A stretch of 64,000 nucleotides of DNA. Source: Harmonia axyridis (Eukaryota; Arthropoda; Insecta; Coleoptera; Coccinellidae). Shown here piece by piece: positions 56,105-64,000 of this stretch. A model generated the notes under the pieces. That model worked only from the letters and a program-made list of their open reading frames with translations, had not been told where the DNA came from and made no database searches. Position numbers and translations under genes: made by a program. How positions within the stretch are numbered: position 1 is the stretch's first letter; every line of letters begins with the position of its first letter. The stretch spans positions 17,151,825 to 17,215,824 of the forward strand of contig NC_059506.1 in assembly GCF_914767665.1 (NCBI RefSeq), read 5' to 3'.

Positions 56105-56945
56105 ACTATGGCTAGGAACATAGTGAAGCGACCAAGAGGTGCGAAGAGGATAGTAGAGAGGATAGAGGAGAATTCAAACAAATATCACAGATTACTAGTG
56201 TAGTCTGTGCAAATATATTCTAATAGGGTAGTACATAGTGCAGCGATCCCGAATGCGGTTGCGCGAGGCGGTTAAGCGAGGATAGAGGCGAGATCGGGGA
56301 AGTTTGTTTTCCTTTATCGCCGCGCGGATGCGCAATTAATAAATAAAATTTGATTGACGCATTCATTAGTTCGATATTTATGAAAAGTAATTTGTGGAAT
56401 CAGAGAGATGCTCAACATCATAATTGATATATTTTGGACAAATTATGGGATGCTGTAGCGGATGAAATGAAACTAACAAGTAATTAATCCGTGGAAGTGA
56501 TAGGGTCGCGAATGAAATTAGTCTAGTTTTTCATCAATTTAGATTCAATTTTTTCTAGAATGTAGTCGTTGCAATATTAATACGGAAATATGAAAGAAAT
56601 TTCTCTGGATGATCGCGTAATTCTTTATAAAAGTGATGAAATTCACCATGTACTTTCCTAGATTTATTAATTTCGTGAACACTACAAGTTCTTCTATTTT
56701 CATCATTTTTCAATACATACCAGAGTTTCAATAACGAATTTTCTAACAGTATAATTCCATTTTTCGGAAACGCGCCTCCTCTATAATAATCAAACTCGAC
56801 TATCGCCTTCGCCTTGATTTCTTGTTCGCCTCACTATGAGATGTCACCTCGTCATCGCCGCTACTCTCGGGAACCGCTATCCTCTCTGCTATCCTCTTCG
56901 CACCTCTTGGTCGCTTCACTATGTTCCTAGCCTAACAGTAATCTG
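56105..56945. repeat. Foldback of about 0.83 kb with AACATAGTGAAGCGACCAAG arms
   Basis: CTAGGAACATAGTGAAGCGA...GAGGATAG at 56111-56171 faces its complement at about 56868-56930. Inner GAGGCGAGAT/ATCGCC-type sequence also pairs loosely. It is purine-rich on one arm and has no ORF. Confidence 0.6.
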
Positions 56946-57171
56946 TGGTTCTGTGTTTCAGTTGTAAACAAAATTGGTTGTTTTTAACGTTTTTGTCAGA
57001 AAAGGTTATAATCACATTTTTTAAACATCTTTTGGGTTAAATCTTTGTTTGTAAACGTGCTGTGTATCTCTAGTCTGGTTGCTGTCTGGCTTATTACAAG
57101 GACGTTATATATATACACGTGTTATTGAACTGTTCATCAAAGATTAATATTAATTTGCTGTTCTTGTCAAG

Positions 57172-58620
57172 ATGAGTTGTGGTTCATATTGTTTGGTATT
57201 AACCTGCCCGAACAATAATAATAATAATAATAATAATGTTTATTTCATGATTAGTCTACATTCAAAACAAAATACAATAAAAATAAAAACCCAAAGCTCG
57301 CGTTTTTTACATTACCGAAGGACATGAAAATGTAAGTTTAAGTAGTCAATTCAATATTACAAAATCATCTAATTTCTATTATTATTCAGTGCCAAAAGAT
57401 GGATCGAATTATCTGGACGCAAAGATCTTGACCTGGGTGCTTCGAAAGACTATAGAATGTGTAGTGAGCATTTTACAGAAAACCAGTTCAAATGTATAAA
57501 TCCACGGACATTGCTTTGGCGTGGAAGTATTCCTCATGTGAATGGACCTAAATCAGATGTTCTTCCTGAATCTGAGATGATCATCCATGAAGAAAGTGTT
57601 CAAACGGATCAAAACGTACCTCTATCGTTTTGCTAGGTCGAAAACGTCCAACGAAAAAGATCGACATCTGATAGATCAGATATCTTTGCCGAACACTCCA
57701 GATGTGTATTCCCTCCAATATGGATGTAATAAACGAACGGTTCAGACAAGTCCGAGCGGTCCGAGGTAATAACCGAACGCGTTTATTGTTCAGTTCCTCA
57801 GTGTTCTTCCTAGGAAAAAAAAATGTTCAAATATCAATTTCCATGCTCTCCCTCAAACTGGTGATAAATATCGTGTTTCGGTGGAAGGGAAATTGGGGAC
57901 TTGGGGAGTAAAGTGCTGATGGATCGACAAAAAGCTTAGCAACTGAAACTCAAAATCGGTAAACCAGTGACAAGAAATATGAAAGTATGTGCCCTGCATT
58001 TTATCGAGGTAAGCAAGGATTACACATGAAATTTTGGGTTATACTTATGGGGATAATCGTTTACAGATTTCAGTTTACTGGTCTCAATAATATAAAAATA
58101 TTAGATACAATAGTAGAAGCAGTACAATCTTTTTACAGTGATCAAAGATCACATTGTTCAACAATCAGTGTATTGTTTTAGTACTAAGCAAATTGAAATG
58201 TGATCTTAGATATGTGACATCTCTTTTTTTTGGCATTTCACAAGAATTGTGCCAAAGATACATTTATGAAATGCTACCCATTTTAAGTAGAGTTCTAAGT
58301 TGTGTTATATATTTCCAGATTTTCCTGAAATACAGAAAAACATGCAAAAATGTTTTGAATGTTTTCAGAATATTAGAATTTTACTCTCAGAATAAATAAC
58401 ACAGTTAAATTTATGGAGGCTGTTTCCCCTGGAGGTTTAATTACTTTCATTAGTGAACCATATGGCGGAAGAAGATCTGATGAAAATATTTTTCAACAAA
58501 TGTGACCTGATTTTGAAGTTAGAAAGCTCACAGGATGCTATTTTGGTGGACAAAGGCTTTTTAATTGAAATAAGGAAGTATGTTTCCCATATAACTGGAA
58601 GTTGTAGAGATCTGAAAATA
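57172..58620 (+). pseudogene. THAP-domain transposase gene (THAP plus DDE), decayed
   Basis: Exon 57172-57331 starts MSCGSYCLVLTCPNN, the C-x4-C start of a THAP zinc finger. A repeat tail is inserted right after it, and the frame resumes as KLAFFTLPKDMK. A GT/AG intron leads to exon 57390 onward with AKRWIELSGRKDLDLG and MCSEHFTENQF (the C-x2-H half). Then come a frameshift near 57630 and the region shared with 22545-22748. A second, poorer THAP-like segment (VYCSVPQCSS, VCALHFIE) lies at 57770-58008. 58405-58600 reads NTVKFMEAVSPGGLITFISE and DAILVDKGFLIEIRK, a DDE_Tnp_4-type catalytic region. THAP plus this DDE type occurs in ISL2EU/Harbinger-like transposons. It is broken in several places. 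Confidence 0.6.
57213..57290 (-). mobile_element. Retroposon 3' tail inserted in the THAP exon
   Basis: (AAT)n at 57213-57237 followed by GTTTATTTCATGATTAGTC and an A-rich stretch. On the minus strand it reads as a LINE/SINE end terminating in (ATT)n. It interrupts the THAP finger between CPNN and the LPKD segment. Confidence 0.55.
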
Positions 58621-59033
58621 TTTTAGTGGGAAAGATCATTGTTTCAAACCCCGACATGCAAATTTTCAGCACAAAATTATGATTAGTTTTCCATAAACCT
58701 CTAATAAGCCATCATGGTTAATCATCCTATATGTATATAAATTAAAAGGCTGAAGGATCTTAGGTCGATGGCCATTTGTTTGTTTATAGGCAATAAAGAA
58801 CTGTTACTATTACTATTATTGCTTTAAGTATTTTTTGCTAAAAATGAAAAAAATATACATGAAAGTCTGCGACACCTGAAACACCGAGTTTCAAGGTGAT
58901 ACAGCTAGCGAATGAATCCTTCTCAGGGACTACCAACTAGATGACGCATCATACGAAACACTGAGCTTCGAAATGATCTAGAGTATCGGAGAAGGAACAC
59001 GGTGACACCATACTATTTCATGGAATAAGCACC

Positions 59034-59109
59034 AAGTCAGCTCCAGTTGGCTACCATTTCAACTTGAGTAGAAGTCAGCTCCAGTTGGCTACCATTTCAA
59101 CTTGAGTAG
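59034..59109. repeat. Perfect tandem duplication of 38 bp
   Basis: AAGTCAGCTCCAGTTGGCTA...CTTGAGTAG occurs twice back to back (59034-59071 and 59072-59109) with no mismatch, so it is recent. Confidence 0.95.
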
Positions 59110-59209
59110 ATCTAATTCAATAGTTCACTTTTGCAAAATTTACTACCTATCACATTTTTGTTTTTTAGTTTGAAGTGCTCTCATGGTGCTAATGATCAAT
59201 TTTTTTCAG

Positions 59210-59766
59210 CTGAATATTCCTTTCCTTACGTTAAAAAGAGGATACATGCAAATACAAAGAGATATATTGAAGTAGCAATAAATGAGATGCAAATCAGAGT
59301 TAAAGAAGTGGTGCTCACAGGGCCAACCGATGCCAAAAACCTGCAGTTATGTTTGCAGGGCAGTGTCTGTGTTCAAGTTAACGCTGGACTATTGGCTTAT
59401 GCATCAGTATTTCTAAGTACAAAAGGTGGAAGAACTTAAGGATGTCTATCGGTACGATTTTTTCATTCTGTTGAAATAATATTTTTTATTATTCATCTTT
59501 TTTCATTCAGAGAATTCCTAAAAATTTGCTACTCAGCACTGCAGATCAACAGCAAACTCATAACAGCAGAGTAGCATACCTACCAAGAACTCTTACAAGA
59601 TAATTACAAACAATTATGTTCCTCACTTTCGGAGCTTTCTAAAGAACCCTTATGGCCTCACGATGACACAGGAAGTTTTGAGAGGAACAGTATGTCTCAT
59701 TTTAGTGCTATAAGTGGCATAAATAAGGAAGGTTATTCTGTTTGCAACATATTGATTCTCATTTGA
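59210..59766 (+). pseudogene. 3' end of a zizimin-type DOCK gene (DHR2 domain), decayed
   Basis: Exon 59210-59451, after the acceptor TTTTTTTCAG, reads AEYSFPYVKKRI, IEVAINEMQIRVKEV and LQLCLQGSVCVQVNAGLLAY. After a frameshift come VEELKDVYR and a GT donor. Exon 59511-59766 reads REFLKICYSALQINSKLITA, then an in-frame TAG, then HTYQELLQDNYKQLCSSLSE and a Ser-rich end. FPYVKKRI, EVAI-EM and LQGSV-VQVN-G-LAYA are signatures of the DHR2 GEF domain of DOCK9-11 (activators of Cdc42/Rac). The preserved 59-bp intron says gene duplication, not retroposition. The stop, the frameshift and the absence of all upstream exons make it a pseudogene. Confidence 0.7.
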
Positions 59767-61240
59767 TCGACTTGAGATTTTTAAATTATTTCATTGAAAT
59801 AAAAAATTGTCCTCTAACTTTTAAATCTGATTAAAATCCATCCAAAGAATGTCTGCATATTAAAGTTAGAGTACAATATTATATACTTGTACTGCATACT
59901 GCAAAAAGAAATTAATCTTCAAAATTGTCCATTTATGTAATCCCATTATTGAAAGAAATTATTTTGAAACATAACCTCTGGTATCCAACTCTTCACAATG
60001 ATGTTCGTGTGAAGCATTCATGATATAATTTTAATAAGGATTAGGTAGGTTTAAAAACTCCACTATTTTGTGAAAATAATGTATCTTTTATGTATGAATG
60101 TAATTATTCAAAATTCAGATGCCATTTTATGTTTTTGGATATCTATATCCTAAATTAGTTTTCAATTAGTTAAATAATGCCATTTTATGTATTACATATG
60201 TTCAAATTTTATTATTGTTAAATTTATACATATATGAGTATATCGAACTATTGAGTCAATAGTATGGGTCGATAAATATAACCCTTGAGTAGCATTCATA
60301 AATAACATTGTTAGAAGTTATTTTTGATATTATATTCCTACTTTTATATAAATCCATCAATTTTACATTTGTCAGTAATATGGGACCGTTTCGCTAAAGA
60401 AGAAACACTTGAGGTGAATTTGCCTGTTCCAATTCTTTCATATTACTGTCTTTCTATCCGAATTGAATATTATGAATAACATCCGATTTGAACTGTCAAT
60501 CCCTTCAGTTATTTGTTAATGTTCTGAGGAACAATCTGTTGTGTATAAATGTATATCTCTGTCTACATCTACTTACTAAATAAGCTATATTGCTATACTA
60601 TTTGACATTTTGTGAAAAAACGATTTTTATATTTCATTTTAATGATTTGATATAAATATATATTATTATGGTCTATCATGACAATAAAAATGTGTATTTT
60701 TAGCTTATTCAAATCAGAATTAAGGTATTATTGCTTGCATTCCACTGGTTTGGACCCTCTTTCATTTTTTCAACTGAGTTAATTTTTCATCCTCTTTGTT
60801 GCTATGCAATTTGAAATATATATTTCTTTTTAATGTGAGTTTGAAAGATACTTTGAGCATTATTGATGAAATAAATGTTTGTTGAGTGGGCTGTGAAAAT
60901 AAAAATGTTACATGTCTGAATTATTTTATTACAAGCAGATTAATTGGCTTACTTTCTTTTTCTTCCATCAACAAACACGCAAAATACCTCAAATTCTACA
61001 AGAGTAAAAAAATGGAATAATATGGAGGATTTTCGGTCAGCAGGAACACTCCCTGGTACCGATGATGTTGAAGCAGGAACGTTTTGGGAATTCTATTTCC
61101 TTATTCAGGCTCATGAATATTGACATCAGTGCAAATTATTATTTGAACAATAATTCAAAATCTTATCTGTAAAATTTGCATCAGCTCAATGATCCGAACA
61201 ACCGCTTACATAAAAATTTGTCTGATTCGTCCATTGAATC
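59767..61240. other. AT-rich stretch without recognised features
   Basis: No ORF above background, no inverted-repeat boundary and no RNA gene could be recognised. It separates the DOCK relic from the SINE and RpS8. Confidence 0.6.
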
Positions 61241-61254
61241 ATAAAAGAGAACTT

Positions 61255-61406
61255 TTTTTTTCGTTGAAGGTATTGACTGCTGCGGTCATTAGCCTCTAAC
61301 CTAACCATCACCGGACATGTACAACATCCATGACCTAGCCAGGATTCGAACCCAGTACCTTCGGCACCACAGTCGATATCTCTGTCCACTGCACTACCGA
61401 GACAGT
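61255..61406 (-). mobile_element. tRNA-derived SINE
   Basis: The minus strand opens CTGTCTCGGTAGTGCAGTGG (A-box-like TAGTGCAGTGG) and has the exact B-box GGTTCGAATCC about 40 nt on (61346-61356). A tRNA-unrelated body ends in an A run at about 61255. AAGAGAACTTTTT repeats on both sides (about 61244-61256 and 61408-61420) as target duplication. The cloverleaf is too degenerate for a working tRNA. Confidence 0.8.
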
Positions 61407-61869
61407 CAAGAGAACTTTTTATTATGCACATAATTAACTCTGCTGTTCTACATTTGTAGCAATTCTCACAATACCCAGCTCAGTTAAAAATGATACAAAT
61501 TTTTTCTCAAATAATGGTTAAAACGCCGGTAGACTTTAATTCTAGGTCAAACCAAATTGTAAAAAAATTTAATATTGTTAGGAGTCCATTATACAACACT
61601 AATCTATCAACAATGTAAGTTTATATGTTGATTTCTATTTTGGTCAACCATTTTACATATAAAAAGCAGAAATTGATTTCTTATGAATTTATGATGTGTA
61701 TATTTACAGCATTTTCCCAATAATTTTGAAAAATTTAATAAGGGGGAAAAAGCAGAACGAAATCAGACAAGTTTGTGTAAACAATTCCCGTTTTGATATT
61801 GGAAGGTGACTTAGTAAATAAGGGACAAATTATAAACAATAATAATGATAAATCATATTTTATTCATCT

Positions 61870-63196
61870 TTACTTAGACTTTTTCGACTTTATTTTCTTG
61901 ATGTAAAACTCTAGTTCTTTGCCTTCCAGAACATAGCCATCAGCACGTCCACATTGTCCAGGTCTAGAAGCTAAACATGCTGCAAAAATTTTTCAATATT
62001 AATACACAAATTAAAGAGAAGAGAAAACAATATAATGTTTTGTATTGATCAGAGTAACTATGACAAGCTATTCATTGTTCAATCTGTAGATTCAAAACGA
62101 ATTCTACAAAAAGCTGAACTCGCTAAAGCTTATCATCATTGAAAGGATATTAATAAAAATTAAAACAAATGATTATCACTCAAAAATGAACTTACCTAAT
62201 AATCTACCAGTTAAGAATTGTTCTTCGATGCCTGGTTCTACTTTGGCAGTCTTCTTTCTTATTTCATATTTCTTCTCTATCTTTTTGGACATTTTCTTAT
62301 TGAAAACGGCTTCTTCTTCAGGAGTCTAAAAGAAACAAACCTTAATACTATTTCCATCAAATAACCAGATGATAAGAAATGTAGTTTTATTCATCAAAAT
62401 ATTTAGATTGAAACATCAATGAATGATCAGTTGATACACTTTTGCATCATCATAATCTGACAACTTGTACAGAAGCATGTAATGTTACTTACCAATTTAG
62501 CTCCCTTCTTGCGTCCCAAAGGTAGCATATAATGACTTTCATAATATTGCCTGAACGGAGTTGCATCAATGACAACAATACAATTCTTAACTAAGGTCTT
62601 GGTACGGACCAATTCATTGTTACTGGCGTTGTAAACAACATCAATGATCCTGGTTTTACGAGCACATCCTTCACTACCCCATGCGAAATTTCCTGTGTCC
62701 AACCTTAGAGCACGGTATTTCAAATTACCTCCTCTAGTACGTACATAACGTATTCTTCTAGACCCCAACTTGGTCTGAGCAGATGGCCTACCTAATTCGA
62801 ATTTCCTCTTCTTACGTAGAGGCTTCCTTTTGCCACCAGTGGCTCTCCTCTTATGCCAATGATCTCGGCTGATACCTAAAAACAACAAAAAAAGTGTTAC
62901 AGTAATATAACCTCTGAATAAATTATACACGGAATCAAATATTGGAATTACTTCAGAACGCTGTGGGAATTGTCTTCAACACCACATCAGACACTATTTG
63001 GATCATCATGATAAAATCGAGCGATCCTAATAAACGAAGTTACTCAAAAAGTTTGTTGAAAATTTAAAAAATATTAGTATGCAGGGATGAATTATAATCA
63101 AACTAATAGATATAGCAGTAAGATTGCAAATATAGAAACATAAATTTTGATATTTAAGCAGATTATAAGTCAGAAGAAGAATCTTTACTCACCCAT
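61870..63196 (-). CDS. RpS8: Ribosomal protein S8 (eS8), four coding exons
   Basis: Minus-strand exons 63196-63193, 62875-62493, 62325-62196 and 61979-61870 join to 208 aa. The start is [12 protein letters not shown], with the first intron after ATGG. Then [58 protein letters not shown] and [11 protein letters not shown]; exon 3 [20 protein letters not shown]; exon 4 [20 protein letters not shown], ending KKIKSKKSK and TAA at 61870. This is a complete small-subunit ribosomal protein of normal length (207-208 aa). All junctions are GT/AG (317, 167 and 216 bp introns). Intron 3 encodes a likely snoRNA, in keeping with RpS8 as a snoRNA host in other animals. Confidence 0.98.
62044..62144 (-). 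ncRNA. Box C/D snoRNA candidate in RpS8 intron 3, 28S rRNA guide (U15/snR13-like target)
   Basis: On the minus strand box C ATGATGA (62139-62133) and box D CTGA (62052-62049) are about 80 nt apart. Directly upstream of box D is GTCATAGTTACT, a 12-nt complement of the conserved 28S rRNA sequence AGTAACTATGAC just 5' of the R2 insertion site. By the D+5 rule the methylated base would be the second A of GTAAC, a site modified in yeast and animals and guided by snR13/U15. The 3' end lies about 65 nt from the intron acceptor, a usual distance. The terminal stem is weak (TTTCA against TCAAT), the main reservation. Confidence 0.75.
62950..63014 (-). ncRNA. Weak box C/D snoRNA candidate in RpS8 intron 1
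   Basis: Box C ATGATGA (63009-63003), D'-like CTGA (62990-62987) and D-like CTGA (62956-62953) are correctly ordered in the intron. The guide-like stretch ATTCCCACAGCGTT before box D matches no rRNA site I can name, and no terminal stem is seen. The third spliceosomal intron gives the much stronger case. Confidence 0.25.
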
Positions 63197-63239
63197 GGTG
63201 AAAGAACTTGGTCCTTCAAGCTAAATATTCAGACATTTC

Positions 63240-63266
63240 AAACGAGTAAAGAGAACGAAAAGGTTG
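63240..63266 (-). promoter_or_regulatory. Pyrimidine-rich RpS8 start region (TOP-like)
   Basis: The minus strand reads CCTTTTCGTTCTCTTTACTC about 45-70 nt upstream of the start codon. Ribosomal protein mRNAs start with a 5' oligopyrimidine tract that mediates growth control of translation. A start at the C of CTTTTCGTTCTCTTT would fit. The transcription start itself cannot be seen. Confidence 0.5.
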
Positions 63267-63716
63267 GTAGACACTTGACGTTGAACCAATCATAGAATCA
63301 CAAAACTTTCTTTTTCTATGATTGAAGTTTTCATTCTGAAGAATGCAGTGATATTATATTTCTTTCAAGATAAATATTTTGAAATGAATGCAATTCAATT
63401 TTAATTGTAGAACACTGTTTATAAGTTTCTTATTATGACATAAAAATATGACTATTAAATAAACGTAATCAATAGGCATCTGAAAATAAGAATGCAGCGC
63501 CAAGGTGGGCAAACGTAGAACTATAAATATTCACATTGTCCGAATTGCATTGATCATTCCAGACTTCCAGAGACAACAATTGTTGTCTCTGATCATTCCA
63601 CGTTACCCTCCAATTATTACAGCCCCAACAAAGTATTACAAATGCTAATGTATTGAATATTTTTAGGAATGCTACAAAAAGTCACATGTCTATTTTTTAT
63701 TTATTTATTTAGAGAT

Positions 63717-64000
63717 AACTCAATTTACATAAGATGTTTCTAAAAATAAATTTAAAGAGTTGTTTAAATTGTTAAAACTAACTAAAACTAAACTAAAAAT
63801 AAATTTAACTAATTTAATTAATTTAATTTAACTAAACTAAACTAAAAATAAATTTAAACAACTGTTTAAATTTATTAATTAATTCAACTAAACTAAACTA
63901 AAAATAAATTTAAACAGTTGTTTGAATTTATTTTTAGTTTAGTTTAGTTAAATTAAATTAGTTAAATTTATTTTTAGTTTAGTTTTAGTTAGTTTAGTTT
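63717..64000. repeat. Low-complexity AT palindrome at the window edge
   Basis: Built from the words AACTAAACTAAAAATAAATT and TTAATTAATTTAATTT in both orientations. Several nested inverted repeats include AAATTTAAACAACTGTTTAAATTT-type hairpins (about 63850-63880 and 63908-63932). It continues past the window end. No ORF. Confidence 0.8.

Noticed and set aside
61250..61410. A functional tRNA gene, from the exact B-box
   Set aside because: No cloverleaf with paired acceptor arm, the A-box is off consensus, and a tail plus target duplications mark a SINE.
62326..62492. A third snoRNA in RpS8 intron 2
   Set aside because: TGATGATG and CTGA occur but are only about 20 nt apart, no second D box follows at a fitting distance, and the guide has no rRNA match I know.

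Overview
The window is AT-rich animal DNA, almost certainly from an insect. The evidence is spliceosomal introns with GT/AG ends, an insect-type sarcoplasmic calcium-binding protein gene, a TOP-type RpS8 gene, and an arthropod set of transposons (mariner, hAT, Mutator-like, Penelope-like, RTE, R4/Dong-like, CR1/Jockey-like, Ty1/copia, Ty3/gypsy). A beetle would fit, but the sequence does not fix the order. There are no bacterial genes, operons or CRISPR arrays.

Three host genes look intact. (1) 5114-6946, +: a single-exon UBF-like nucleolar HMG-box protein of 610 aa. (2) 27999-49826, +: a sarcoplasmic calcium-binding protein gene of four coding exons (195 aa), whose introns of 12.8 kb and 8.3 kb are almost wholly transposon. 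(3) 61870-63196, -: ribosomal protein S8 in four coding exons (208 aa), whose third intron holds a likely box C/D snoRNA. Decayed gene pieces include the 3' end of a zizimin-type DOCK gene (59210-59766), a THAP/DDE transposase gene (57172-58620) and a coiled-coil MADF-like tail (15990-20184).

The rest is layered mobile DNA. 1-4384: a giant palindrome broken by a hAT element and a MITE. 9579-15609: a Mutator-like element with a 9-bp target duplication and a multi-exon transposase gene, pierced by an RTE fragment, a hairpin that fills an intron, and a hAT MITE placed exactly 8 bp from its end. 16004-19829: a second hAT copy carrying a Penelope fragment and a 1.4-kb foldback. 21243-27745: hAT MITE, THAP, RTE, gypsy and CR1/Jockey-like relics. 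28051-40886 (Scp intron 1): a copia relic split by a hAT, then a near-perfect 2 x 2.75-kb inverted duplication. 41054-49345 (Scp intron 2): a near full-length RTE-type LINE, a gag relic split by a hAT MITE, and an R4/Dong-like LINE with another LINE inside it. 50628-51913: an intact mariner inside an older foldback. 52700-59800: LINE, foldback, THAP and DOCK debris. 61255-61406: a tRNA-derived SINE.

The main theme is inverted duplication at every scale, from about 20 bp (apparent template-switch inserts inside element ORFs) to 2.75 kb. The most notable single items are the inverted duplication at 34692-40497, which sits in a LINE 3' UTR with a 13-bp flanking repeat at a hairpin tip; the RpS8-intron snoRNA candidate with 12 nt of complementarity to a conserved 28S rRNA site; the recurring hammerhead-like motifs of Penelope type; and the intact mariner.
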